Shown: positions 42,521 through 51,700 of the stretch, piece by piece
How the letters are laid out: each line of letters begins with the position of its first letter
Position numbering within the stretch: position 1 is the first letter of the stretch
Assembly: GCA_046594215.1 (NCBI GenBank)
Contig: JBKJPX010000072.1
Coordinates: 6,458 to 70,457, forward strand
Length of the DNA: 64,000 nucleotides
Direction of reading: 5' to 3'
DNA from: Panacagrimonas sp046594215
GTDB lineage: Bacteria; Pseudomonadota; Gammaproteobacteria; Nevskiales; Nevskiaceae
The notes under the pieces: generated by a model
Told to the model about the DNA's origin: nothing
Database searches by the model: none
Seen by the model: only the letters and a program-made list of their open reading frames with translations
Translations under genes and position numbers: made by a program

Positions 42521-42849
42521 TCGCTTTGTCGTCCGCTCACAAGCTGTTCGCGATTCCGCTGCTGCTGTCCGTCCTGCTGGCGGGATGCAGCCAGCCGCTT
42601 TCCGGCACCTACGTCGACGTCGACGATGCTTCGCGCTTCTACACCTTCTCGAAGTGGACGAAGTCCTGGACCAGCTACTACGACGAGACCGGCAAGTACA
42701 CGGTCGACGGCGACAAGGTCACGATCGACACCGGCGGTGGGATCGAGGGAAAGATCGTGTCCGAGTACGAGTTCCAGCTTCAGGACGTCTCGGGCTGGCA
42801 TCCCGACAAGCCCTACCGCCTGTATCGGCGCGCGGCGGGAACGGAGTAG
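42517..42849 (+). CDS. small lipoprotein
   Basis: This protein of about 110 residues has a clear lipobox: AIPLLLSVLLAGCSQPLSG. The mature domain (about 80 residues) is strand-rich and aromatic: TYVDVDDASRFYTFSKW, KYTVDGDKVTID, EFQLQDVSGWHPDKPYRLYR. It resembles small beta-barrel lipoproteins but I cannot name the family. The start is TTG at 42517, overlapping the previous stop, or TTG at 42526. No Asp follows the lipidated Cys, so outer-membrane sorting is expected. Confidence 0.65.
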   Translation: MIALSSAHKLFAIPLLLSVLLAGCSQPLSGTYVDVDDASRFYTFSKWTKSWTSYYDETGKYTVDGDKVTIDTGGGIEGKIVSEYEFQLQDVSGWHPDKPYRLYRRAAGTE

Positions 42850-42988
42850 CGCGCAGAAATTTGAAGTCGATCCACCCGATCGCCGCGCGGGACCGTATGC
42901 CGGGCACGTCGATTGCTGCCGGGTTCCTGCCGCCGGGTAGGCCCTAGTTCGGGAGAGTCCGGTTCCCCTCCTGTGCGGCGGAGAGGAC

Positions 42989-43390
42989 ATGGAAATCACC
43001 GACTACGCGGTGGAAACCGCAGTGCTGGACCAGTTTCGCGACGCTCGGGTGTTTCACGCCGGCGGCGGTCTGCTGCTGGGCGACATGCGGCGTGCATGGC
43101 CTGAGACCGGCCTTCGTGCACGCGATCTTCCCCGTGGAATAGAACTGTTATGCGTCGAGGGGTACACGGCGATGCGGGAAGCCGAGGATCCGGACGATCG
43201 CGTGCTGACCTTGCTCCCCCGGGGTTCCGACCGGCTCACCCGCTTCCCCTGGACCTGGACAGGTCTGCAGCGGGAGATGGGAGCGGCGTTGACCCTGCGT
43301 GCCGCCGCCCGGCGCCCGCGGCCCGAAGCCTGGCTCAAGCTCAGGAGCCGACTGCACCACTTCGACCCGAAGCGCTCCGAAACAGCCTGA
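42989..43390 (+). CDS. hypothetical protein
   Basis: This is a 133-residue soluble protein of unknown family, basic at the C terminus (LRAAARRPRPEAWLKLRSRL). It starts MEITDYAVETAVLDQFRDAR and has GGAGAGG upstream of the ATG, supporting the start. It contains no signal peptide or membrane segment and one Cys. It ends seven bases from the convergent dctA-like gene. Confidence 0.6.
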   Translation: MEITDYAVETAVLDQFRDARVFHAGGGLLLGDMRRAWPETGLRARDLPRGIELLCVEGYTAMREAEDPDDRVLTLLPRGSDRLTRFPWTWTGLQREMGAALTLRAAARRPRPEAWLKLRSRLHHFDPKRSETA

Positions 43391-43402
43391 TCTTCCTCAG
43401 GC
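43385..43402. terminator. short hairpin spanning two convergent stop codons
   Basis: GCCTGA (43385-43390) and TCAGGC (43397-43402) form a six-base-pair stem around a six-base loop. The TGA of the hypothetical gene and the stop of the opposing transporter gene each lie in one arm. No T-run is present. Confidence 0.35.
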
Positions 43403-44647
43403 CGGCGCGCCCAGCACCTCGGCCATCCGCTTCCGGTCGAGTTCGTTCTCCCAGCGTGCCACTACCACGCAGGCCACGCCGTTTCCGACGAAGTTGGTCA
43501 GCGCGCGCGCCTCGCTCATGAAGCGGTCGACGCCCAGGATCAACGCCAGTCCGGCAACCGGGACCGTTGGCACCACCGACATCGTCGCCGCCAGGGTGAT
43601 GAAGCCGGAGCCCGTGACGCCGGCCGCGCCCTTGGACGTGAGCATCGCCACGCCCAGCAGCGTCAGCTCCTGCGCCAGGCTCAGCTCCACGTTGAGGGCC
43701 TGGGCCACGAAGATCGCGGCCATCGTGAGGTAGATGTTGGTGCCGTCGAGGTTGAACGAGTAGCCCGCGGGCACGACCAGGCCGACCACCGAGCGCGAGC
43801 AGCCGAGCCTCTCCAGCTTCTGCATCAGCGGAACCAGCGCTGACTCGGAGGACGAGGTGCCGAGCACCAGGAGCAGTTCTTCCTTGATGTAGCGGATGAA
43901 GCGCAGGATCGAGAAACCCGTGAGCCACGCGATCGTGCCGAGCACGCCGAGCACGAATAGCAGGCAAGTGAAATAGAACCCGCCCATGAGTTTGGCCAGT
44001 GGTCCGAGGCTGTCGACGCCGTACTTGCCGATCGTGAAGGCCATTGCGCCGCCGGCGCCCAGGGGCGCGAGCATCATGACCATGCCGATCATGCGGAAGA
44101 AGACCTGCGCCGCGGAATCCAGGAAGGCGATCACGGGCCTGCCCTTCTCACCGACATGGATCAGCGCAAAGCCGAACAGCACCGCGACCAGCAGCACCTG
44201 CAGCAGGTGACCATTGGCGGTGAACGCATCGGTGAAGGTCCTGGGAATGATGTCGAGCAGGAACTGCACGGTGGACTGCTCCTGCGCCTTCGCCGCGTAT
44301 TGCGCGACCGCACCGGCGTCGAGCGTGGCGGGATCGGCACCGAAACCGGCCCCGGGCTTGAGCACGTTGACCACGACCAGGCCGATCACGAGCGCGATGC
44401 TGGAGACCACTTCGAAGTAGAGGATGGCCTTGGCGCCGACGCGGCCCACCTTTTTGACGTCCGACACGCCGGCGATGCCGAGCACCACGGTCAGGAAGAT
44501 CACCGGGCCGATCAGCATCTTGACCAGCGAGATGAAGCCGTCGCCGAGCGGCTTGAGCGAGACGCCAACGGAAGGCCAGAAGTGGCCGATCAATCCGCCG
44601 ACGACGATCGCGGCGAGGACCCAGAGGTAAAAGCGAGATCCCTGCAT
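43397..44647 (-). CDS. dctA: dicarboxylate:cation symporter, DctA-like
   Basis: This is a 416-residue DAACS-family transporter with about eight membrane helices and two re-entrant hairpins. Hairpin 1 carries GTSSSESALVPLMQKLERLG. The transport core GYSFNLDGTNIYLTMAAIF and hairpin 2 SKGAAGVTGSGFITLAAT follow. The C terminus is short. DctA imports succinate, fumarate, malate or aspartate with protons or sodium. The start at 44647 (MQGSRFYLWVLAAIV) gives a normal length; upstream in-frame sequence is Arg-rich and not transporter-like. C4-dicarboxylate transport fits the two fumarases in the preceding 11 kb. Confidence 0.9.
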   Translation of the reverse strand: MQGSRFYLWVLAAIVVGGLIGHFWPSVGVSLKPLGDGFISLVKMLIGPVIFLTVVLGIAGVSDVKKVGRVGAKAILYFEVVSSIALVIGLVVVNVLKPGAGFGADPATLDAGAVAQYAAKAQEQSTVQFLLDIIPRTFTDAFTANGHLLQVLLVAVLFGFALIHVGEKGRPVIAFLDSAAQVFFRMIGMVMMLAPLGAGGAMAFTIGKYGVDSLGPLAKLMGGFYFTCLLFVLGVLGTIAWLTGFSILRFIRYIKEELLLVLGTSSSESALVPLMQKLERLGCSRSVVGLVVPAGYSFNLDGTNIYLTMAAIFVAQALNVELSLAQELTLLGVAMLTSKGAAGVTGSGFITLAATMSVVPTVPVAGLALILGVDRFMSEARALTNFVGNGVACVVVARWENELDRKRMAEVLGAPA

Positions 44648-44862
44648 GAAGGCGCGCGCCCGAGTGGCCGGTGAGATGGCCGCACCATAAACCACACCGG
44701 CAGGGCGGTGAGGATTTGTGACAGGACCGACTCGGCTCCAGCACGGCTCGTGCCGCAAAACGCCGGGCGACCCTTGGGCCGGACACCGAAATTTGCGAAG
44801 GCGAAGAGCTCGGAGCTTTTTGTACCGCTCCCGGATCGTACGCCTTGCCCCCAACCCTCAGG

Positions 44863-45207
44863 TCAGGACGCGACGCGCCTGGGGTCGATCGACGCGCATT
44901 GATACGCGGTGCCCGTCGTGGCCAGGGCGTACGAGTCGACGAGCAGCACGTTTCCGCCCTTGCGTGCGGTCTCGAACTTCAGGTCGCGCTGGCGCTGTTC
45001 GAATTCGCTGTCGAAGCTGCCGAGCAGGACGGGGCCGACCCTCTGGCACTTCGACACCTCGGTATCGGAAGCGGTGATCTGCACGGCCTCGGCGCGCGTC
45101 TTGAGCGTGCCGCAGCCGGCGCCGAGCGCGGTCAGCGCGAGAACGGCGACAACGCGAAAAATCCGTCTCGGAAAACGAGGGTGTAAGACAACAGGATGCA
45201 TGGCCAT
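44863..45207 (-). CDS. DUF4156-like lipoprotein
   Basis: This is a 114-residue lipoprotein with signal VVAVLALTALGAGCGTLKTR and lipidation at the Cys. The mature part has VQITASDTEVSKCQRVGPVL, ARKGGNVLLVDSYA and TAYQCASIDP, with two Cys that may pair, matching the DUF4156 pattern. The long N-terminal region before the hydrophobic part (starting MAMHPVVLHPRF) suggests that a later start is possible. It follows the AgmX-like gene by 109 bases on the same strand and may be the end of the large operon or a separate gene. Confidence 0.7.
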   Translation of the reverse strand: MAMHPVVLHPRFPRRIFRVVAVLALTALGAGCGTLKTRAEAVQITASDTEVSKCQRVGPVLLGSFDSEFEQRQRDLKFETARKGGNVLLVDSYALATTGTAYQCASIDPRRVAS

Positions 45208-45316
45208 GGGGCGGCGCAATCGGGTAGGGAGCAGCACCGATCGTGCGCGCGCAGGGGCGTATGCGCCCTGAACCGATTGCACGATGAGTCGGAGCGACGC
45301 GCGGCCACCTTCTGCG

Positions 45317-46411
45317 TCAGCTCGGGAAGAAATCGATCGGCTTGGTCGTGGTGACCGGCGCCACGTCGCGATCCTCGAAGCGGAACATCATCACGCGCTT
45401 GACGAGTTGTGCCTTGAACTCGGGCGCTTCGAATTCCATGGACACGATCCGGCAGGCCGTCACCATGCCGTTCGGCTGGATCGTGAGTTCGAGCACGAGC
45501 TTGCCCTGCAGTGCCGGATCGCTGCGCAGCGCGCGATTGTAGAGCGCATAGATGGCGCCCTTGTTCTGGTCGAAGATCATCTCGATCTCCTCGCGGCTGC
45601 GCGCGCCCGCGCCGCCGCCCGACCCGGGCCCCGAGCCCGTGCCGCCGGTGCCGATGCCGCCACCGCCGCTGCCACCGCCGCCGTGCCCGCCGCGGCCGAT
45701 GCCCGGACCGTTGCCATTGCCGCCGCCACCGTAGCCCGCGACCTGCGTGGTGCCGCGTCCGGCAAGACCACCGCCGCCGACGCCGCGGCTCAGCGCCGCC
45801 GTGTTGATGCCGCCGCTCGATTGCCCGGCCTTGGCCGTGATCAGCGCGCGCTCGGAGCCGGCGCCCGAGGCATTGCCGCCGTCGAACTCCGCCGTGCGAT
45901 CGGGACGCGGCGTGCCCGTGAGATCGGGACGACCGGTGATGGCCTTCGACGCCACGGAGTCGTCGCGAAGCGAGGAGAGCTGGCTCGCGAGGCTGCCGAC
46001 GCCGGCCGCGTTCGCGCGTTCGCGCGCCGTCGGACCCGGCAGCGGGGAGCCCGAGCGCTCGGTGCTCTTGTTCTCCTTCTGCAGCTGCTGCGGCTTGGGC
46101 CTGGGAAGAACCACGGGCTTGGGCGGCACGAGCGGCGGGGCTTGCGCCGGCTCGAGAGCCGCGGCGACGACAGGCTTGGGCGGCGCAATCGCGACCGGTG
46201 GCCTGGGCTCGAGCACGAGCTGGATCGGCAGCGGTGGCGGCGCGGTCACGATGCGTTCGATGAGCGGCGCGGGCAGCAGCGCGATCAGCGCGCTGAGCAG
46301 CAGCACCAGTACGAGCACGGCCAGCCGGATGCGCCGGAAGCGCTGGTCCTGCTGTTCCCAGAGATCCCAGGGCAGTTCGAGCGCGAACGAGGGCAGGGCA
46401 GCGCTGTTCAT
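45317..46411 (-). CDS. AgmX/PglI C-terminal domain (TonB-like) protein
   Basis: This is a 364-residue inner-membrane protein. A cytoplasmic start of about 30 residues leads into one membrane helix (LAVLVLVLLLSALIALLPAP). A long Pro/Lys-rich, then Gly-rich periplasmic spacer with GGGGSGGGGIGTGGTGSG follows. The C-terminal domain (about 270-362) fits AgmX/PglI: FDQNKGAIYALYNRALRSDP, LVLELTIQPNGMVTACRIVS, KRVMMFRFEDRD. AgmX is known from Myxococcus gliding; the plan is that of TonB, a force-transducing partner of ExbBD. The ATG overlaps the ExbD stop (TGATG). Confidence 0.88.
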   Translation of the reverse strand: MNSAALPSFALELPWDLWEQQDQRFRRIRLAVLVLVLLLSALIALLPAPLIERIVTAPPPLPIQLVLEPRPPVAIAPPKPVVAAALEPAQAPPLVPPKPVVLPRPKPQQLQKENKSTERSGSPLPGPTARERANAAGVGSLASQLSSLRDDSVASKAITGRPDLTGTPRPDRTAEFDGGNASGAGSERALITAKAGQSSGGINTAALSRGVGGGGLAGRGTTQVAGYGGGGNGNGPGIGRGGHGGGGSGGGGIGTGGTGSGPGSGGGAGARSREEIEMIFDQNKGAIYALYNRALRSDPALQGKLVLELTIQPNGMVTACRIVSMEFEAPEFKAQLVKRVMMFRFEDRDVAPVTTTKPIDFFPS

Positions 46412-46977
46412 CAGGGGGCGAGCAAGGTGGCCGGTGGCGCCACGGGCGTCGCGCGCTGCAGCACCGCGAGCGAAATCGCGCCGAAGTCCGCATCCGCGCA
46501 GGTGGCGAGCACCTTGCGCAGCAACTGGTAGGGAATCTCCTTGTCGCCCATCACCGTGAGTTCGCGCGGCGGCGGCTCGACGGGCGCGCTGCCGGGTGCG
46601 GGCGGCGGCGTGGCGGCGGGCGTGGCCGGCTCCATAGGCGGCAGCTTGAGCAGCGCGTCGTGCAGGGACGCGATCAGCGGCTCCTTGGATGCCAGCACGT
46701 CGGCGACCTTCGCCACGGCCGTTCCCTGCACGAGGATCTCGTCGCGGCTGACCATGACCACGACCGTCTCGCGCGTCTGCGACAGCGCCGAGGATTCGGG
46801 CAGGCGCACGTCCTTGGACTCCGGCAGCTTCTCGGTCTGCGTGAGGTTCAGCAGCAGGAAGAAGACCAGCACCGTGAAGATATCGATCAGCGAGATGATG
46901 TTCAGGTGCATCGGCCGCGGCTTGCTGCGGCGACGGCGACCCGAACCGGTGGAGAGAGCGGCTGCGGCGACGTGCAT
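46411..46977 (-). CDS. ExbD/TolR family protein with intact proton-binding Asp
   Basis: This is a 188-residue inner-membrane protein. A basic start (GRRRRSKPRP) precedes the membrane helix LNIISLIDIFTVLVFFLLLN, which keeps the ExbD/TolR Asp. A periplasmic domain follows with a Pro-rich insertion (PATPAATPPPAPGSAPVEPP) and the late ELTVMGDKEIPYQLLRKVLA. It should form a channel with the ExbB-like protein and energise the AgmX-like protein. Its ATG lies one base after the stop of the first ExbD gene. Confidence 0.9.
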   Translation of the reverse strand: MHVAAAALSTGSGRRRRSKPRPMHLNIISLIDIFTVLVFFLLLNLTQTEKLPESKDVRLPESSALSQTRETVVVMVSRDEILVQGTAVAKVADVLASKEPLIASLHDALLKLPPMEPATPAATPPPAPGSAPVEPPPRELTVMGDKEIPYQLLRKVLATCADADFGAISLAVLQRATPVAPPATLLAP

Positions 46978-46978
46978 G

Positions 46979-47512
46979 TCAGTGCGCCGGCTTGGCAGGC
47001 GCCACGCCGGTGGCGATGGCGTCGCCCACCGCGATGCGTGGAAACAGGTCGGGCGGCGCCTCGTTGCCGAAGATCGCGAGCGTAGGCTGCGAGCGCACCG
47101 TGTCCATGACCTGCACAAGACGATCGTACGAGACGTCCGGATCGAGCAGCACGCTCGCCTCGGTCTCGTCGGGATGATGGGACTTGAGCGCGACCAGTTC
47201 GGCTGAGAGTTTCACGAGGTCTGGGCTGCCGTCCGCCAGGTTCGGGACCTGCGCAATGGCGCCCTTGTTGCGATCGCCGATCTCGATGGCATTCGCGCGA
47301 ACCGTGACCTCGAGCAGCAGCTTGTCGGCGGGCGTGGGTTCGGAGGCGCCGCCGGCAGCGGGTCCGGGCATGCGCAGGTCCAGCACCGAGGCATGCGAGA
47401 ACGCCACGTTCACGAGCAGGAAGGTGACGAGCACGACCATCGGGTTGATGAAGGCCGTGAGCTGCAGCTCCGTGCCTTCGATCTTGTTGCGACGGGCGCG
47501 ACGCACGCTCAC
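46979..47512 (-). CDS. ExbD/TolR family protein lacking the membrane Asp
   Basis: This is a 177-residue inner-membrane protein. Basic start VRRARRNKIEG, then membrane helix LQLTAFINPMVVLVTFLLVN and a periplasmic domain (LLLEVTVRANAIEIGDRNKG, SVLLDPDVSYDRLVQVMDTV). In ExbD and TolR the helix carries an essential Asp in the FID motif; here the codon at 47444-47446 encodes Asn (FINPM, residue 23). It starts with GTG. With its Asp-bearing partner it could form a mixed stator in which only one subunit conducts protons. The call to the family is secure; the loss of the Asp is directly visible. Confidence 0.88.
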   Translation of the reverse strand: MSVRRARRNKIEGTELQLTAFINPMVVLVTFLLVNVAFSHASVLDLRMPGPAAGGASEPTPADKLLLEVTVRANAIEIGDRNKGAIAQVPNLADGSPDLVKLSAELVALKSHHPDETEASVLLDPDVSYDRLVQVMDTVRSQPTLAIFGNEAPPDLFPRIAVGDAIATGVAPAKPAH

Positions 47513-47561
47513 AGGTTCACTCCGGGTGAAGTCCCGACGTCGGTGGCGTGGGGCGCTGCGC

Positions 47562-48278
47562 TCACGCGGCCGCCAAGGTCGCGGAGCCGGCTTCGCCCGC
47601 AGCGCGCGGCGAAGCGGCAGGAGCGCCCGGCACCTTGCCGCTCGCGAGGCTGCGTTCGGCGGCGGCGTCGAGCAGCTTGGCGGAGGCCGAATCGAGAATG
47701 TCGACGATCTCGCTGGAACGCGACTGCAGGAAGGAGTGCACCACCATCAGCGGAATCGCCACCAGCAGGCCGAAGGCGGTGCAGTTCAGCGCCTCGGAGA
47801 TGCTCGAGGACAGCAGGCCGGCCTTTTCGGCGGCGCTGACCTGTCCGACCGCGGCGAAGGCGTGCACCAGGCCCATGATCGTGCCGAGCAGACCCAGCAG
47901 CGTGGCGACGTTCGCCAGCATGGAGAGATAGTGCGTGCGCTTCTCGACCATCGAGATGGTGTCGGCGACCGTGCCATCGAGGCTTCGCTGCAGGTCGTCG
48001 CGCGGCCAGCCCTGGCGCATGCGGCCGATGCCGTAGCGCAGCAGGCCGGCGAGGGCGGCCTCGGAGCCCTGTGCCGAGCGATCGGCGCCGTCGAGGTTGC
48101 CGTCGATCAACTGCGGCGCGACGCGGTGCCAGAGCGTGGCGTTCTTCGCGATCGTGCGGTTCAGGTACAGCCAGCGCTCGACCGTCACCGCCAGGCCGAA
48201 CGCGGCCACCGCCGCAATCGGAAACATGAAGATGCCGCCGTTCTGGAAGAACCGCAGGATCGTTCCGTAGAGTTCCAT
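47562..48278 (-). CDS. MotA/TolQ/ExbB proton channel family protein
   Basis: This is a 238-residue inner-membrane protein with three hydrophobic helices (about 15-35, 120-142, 162-182) and the cytoplasmic region between helices 1 and 2 usual for ExbB. Conserved elements TLLGLLGTIMGLVHAF and SISEALNCTAFGLLVAIPLM are present, including channel Thr residues. The C terminus is Ala-rich. It should form a pentamer around the ExbD proteins encoded next, 49 bases away. Confidence 0.92.
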   Translation of the reverse strand: MELYGTILRFFQNGGIFMFPIAAVAAFGLAVTVERWLYLNRTIAKNATLWHRVAPQLIDGNLDGADRSAQGSEAALAGLLRYGIGRMRQGWPRDDLQRSLDGTVADTISMVEKRTHYLSMLANVATLLGLLGTIMGLVHAFAAVGQVSAAEKAGLLSSSISEALNCTAFGLLVAIPLMVVHSFLQSRSSEIVDILDSASAKLLDAAAERSLASGKVPGAPAASPRAAGEAGSATLAAA

Positions 48279-48284
48279 CGTCTC

Positions 48285-48701
48285 TTACTCCTTCACTTTC
48301 GATTCGGTTGTCGCGGCAGCAGGAGATTCCGCTGCGGTCTGCAAGTCATGTTCGTAGCGCAACTGCCGGCGCATCTCGCCGCGGTCCAGCGGCGACAGCG
48401 CGTCGTCCACCAGGGACACCGCGGGACGACCCGGCAGGTCGCCGCCACCGGCGCGCTTCCACGGCACGATGTTGAGCACCTTGGGCAGGCCCTGCTGTCC
48501 CTTGATGGTCGTGGTGTCCAGCGGCACCGGATCCTTCTGTGTGGGCGCCGTCGCAGGCGGGGTCTTGGCGGCCGGCCTGGCGGCGCTGGCCGCTTCGCCG
48601 GCGGCATGGGCATTCAGCGGCAGAACGCAGATCGCCAGGGCCAGCCAGCCGATGCGCGGCGCGCGAGATGCGACCATCGTCGTCGTGATGTCCCGCTTCA
48701 T
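48285..48701 (-). CDS. small exported protein of unknown function
   Basis: This is a 138-residue protein with a signal peptide (IGWLALAICVLPLNAHAAGE). The mature part is Ala/Pro-rich at first, then contains LDTTTIKGQQGLPKVLNIVP followed by WKR, and later LVDDALSPLDRGEMRRQLRYEH. I do not know a family. It sits between the exbB-like gene (six bases) and the 1057-residue repeat protein (overlapping ATGA), so it is probably a periplasmic accessory of the same machine. Confidence 0.7.
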   Translation of the reverse strand: MKRDITTTMVASRAPRIGWLALAICVLPLNAHAAGEAASAARPAAKTPPATAPTQKDPVPLDTTTIKGQQGLPKVLNIVPWKRAGGGDLPGRPAVSLVDDALSPLDRGEMRRQLRYEHDLQTAAESPAAATTESKVKE

Positions 48702-51700
48702 GAGCCGGCTCCCTTGCTGACGCTGGCGGAAGCCGGACGCTTGCGCAGCGCGTCGATCCAGCTCTTCACCTGCGGGTCCGGCTGTGCCAGCAGCGCCTGA
48801 TAGGCCTCGTAGTTGCGCACGGCTTCGTCGGGTCGTTCCAGGTAGAGCTCGTTGAGCACGGCGCGATCGTAGAACGCACGCGAATATTTAGCGTCGGCAG
48901 CCTGCGCCTTGGCGAACGCCGCGTCGGCGTCGGCGAAGCGCCCCTCGGCGGTCAGCGCCTGGCCGAGCTGAAACTGGACCAGCGCCGAGTCGGGGCTCTT
49001 CGCGGCCAGGGCTTCGAGCGCCTCGCGCGTCTGCGGCGTCTGCGCGCCGCGCGGCGGGCGGGCGTAGCGGCCGGGAACGAGGGTGGCGAGGCTCGCGTAG
49101 CTGCTGCGCACCCAGGCGTCGTAGAGGCCGTCGTGCGCGCGGTGCGCATTGGCCTCGTGCAGCGCGATGGCCTTCTCTTCGAAGGGATAGGCCTGCTCCT
49201 GGATGATCAGGTCGTATTCCTCGCGCGCCTGTGCGTCGAGGCGCTTGGGCCGCTCGGACTGGTAGAGCGACTGGGCCAGGCCCTGGTAGAGCTCGCCGAG
49301 CCGGAACGTCGACTCCGTGAGCGCAGCGGCAACACCGTACTCCGACGCCCGGCCGTAGGCGGCGAGCGCGGTCTCCATCTGGGTCTTCTTGCGCTTGAGG
49401 CTCTTGTCGAGCGGCGCGGTCAGGCGCGTGGCCATGAAGGCCTCGCGTGCCGGGTCGGCCAGCCGGAGCGTGGCCTGCGCGCCGAGCCAACGGGAGCGGT
49501 CGTTGCGCCGGGTCCCGGCGCCCGCGTCGTCCGCGACCTGGCGCTCGGCGAGCTGCTTGACCGCGGTGGCGTCGTGGCGCGCCACGGCGAAGCCGAGCAG
49601 GCGATGCCGCGCTTCCATCACGGGCGCGAAGGCTTCCGGGAAGCGCGCGATGAACTGCGTGAGCACGCGCGTCTCACCGGTCTCGTCCTTGCGCGAAGCG
49701 TAGAGGCGCGCGGCCTGCTGCAGCGCCTCCTGCTGTTCGGCGCGCGGCGTGGCCTTGTCGTTGGCGATGCCTTCGAAGGCCCTGGCGGCGGAGGCCTCGT
49801 CCTGGGTGTCGAGGTAGGCCAGCGCGAGGCGCGCGGTGGCCGCGGCCGCGAGCGGACTGTCGCGGTGCTGGGCGGCGAAGCGCTCCAGGATCGGCACGGC
49901 ATCACGCGAGCGGCCCGCGTTGAGATAGGTCTGCGCGGCCTCGTAGTCGGCAGTGGCCACCGTGGGCGAGTCCGGCGTGGTGAGGCCGACACGCAGGAAC
50001 GCGGTGGCGGCCTCGTCGACCTTGCCCGCGTCGCGCGCCTGCTCGCCCTGACGGTAGATCGAGGCGGCGAGGTGTTCGCGCAGCTCGGGGTCCTTGCGGC
50101 TGGCGGCGACGTCCAGCCGCGTGGCTTCGAGGTAGGCCTTCTCGGCGCCTGCGTAGTCCTTGGCATCGACGCGCGCGTGGCCGATCACGCGCCAGGCGGC
50201 GCGGCGCTGCTCGGGCGTGGCCGAGGCGCTCGTGGTCACCGCGGCCGCGGCCGTGGCTGCCTCGCTCGATGCGCCGCCCACCAGCAGACCTTCGGCGGAG
50301 CCGAGCCGTGCGGCGGAGGCTTCCTTGTGTTCCGGGAACGCCGAGGCGAAGCGCAGCCCCGCATCGAGCCGGCGGCGATGCCAGGTGCTCGCGGCCTCGC
50401 CCGAGAGCTGCGCCTCGCGCTTCTCGTAGGCGAGCAGCGCGGCGTAGCCGGCCTCCGCGCTGTGCGCGTGGGGCGGGAATTCGTAGGCGGCGGATTCGTA
50501 GGCTTCCAGCGCCTGCGCGTAGTCGCTCTGGTCGTAGAGCACCTCGCCGAGCAGGAACTGGCTCTCGGCGATCCGCGCGTCCTTGGGAAAGTAGCGGCGG
50601 TACTGGCGATAGCCATCGGCGGCCAGCGCGTACTCGCGCTTCTGGTCCCCTGCCGGCAGCGCCTTGGACTGCGCCCTCGCGTGATGCGCCTGCGTGACCT
50701 GCCACACCGAGTCCCGCAGGAAGGCGATCGTCGTGGGATCCGGCGGCGCCTTCTGCGCCTTCCAGTACGGCTGGTCAAGGCCGAAGCGCGCCACGTAGGC
50801 CGCGCGGGCCGTGATCGACTGTTCGGCGAAGTTGCCCTGGCCGAGCGCGGCGATGGCGCGTTGCTGCAGGCCCTGCGATCGCGAATCGAGCGGGTGTGTC
50901 TCGACGTAGCCCGAGAACACGCCGGCGGCGTCCGACCAGCGTTTCTGCTCGAGGTACTGGTCGGCGAGGCTCAGGTACACGAGGTGTTCGTAGGGCGCCA
51001 GGCCACCGCCGGCCTTGGCGCGTGCGCCCATGGCCTGCTGGAGACTGCGAAGACCGAGCTCGGAGGAGAAGGACAGCGACATGGCGCGCAGGCTGTCGTC
51101 GACGAGTTCGCGGACTGCAATTGGCATGCCGGAGATCGTGTTGTCGACGGCTTCGGGCGCGACGCCCTCGAAGCGTGCGTCGAGCAGCGCGAGGAAGGCC
51201 GCGGTCGATTCTTCGAAGCGCTCCTGCCTAAACAGCGACCAGCCCAGCTTGTAGCGCGAGGGCTCGGCGAAGGTGGGCCGGTCGGGCAGGGCGAGCACGG
51301 CGCGGTATGCGCGTTCCGCGTCCGCGAAGCGCTTGGCGCCGAACAGGAGTTCGCCGCGGCGGAACTGCACCTCGTCGATGTTGGCCGATGCGGGATAGCG
51401 CACTACCAGCGCGTCGAGCGAGGTCAGCGCCCCCGCCGTGTCGCCGCCGCTGTCCTGGGCGCGCGCCAGCTGGTAGAGCACCGTGTCGTTGCGCGGATCA
51501 TTCGGGTAGCGCTTCAGCAGGTCCTTGTAGCGCGCGATGGCCGGCGCGTAGCTGGAGGCCGGCAGCTTGCTCGTGCCCGCGTCCAGTGCTTGGGATTCAC
51601 CCGCCTCGAGTTCCAGGTCGCCCAGGCGGCGCAGCGCCGCGGCGGAGCGATCGGGATCGGCGTTGGGCGTCTTCAGGAATTGCTCGTAGTGATCGCGCGC

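Noticed and set aside
45317..48278. A classical TonB-ExbB-ExbD iron uptake system
   Set aside because: The C-terminal domain is AgmX/PglI-like, there are two ExbD genes and no TonB-dependent receptor in the operon.
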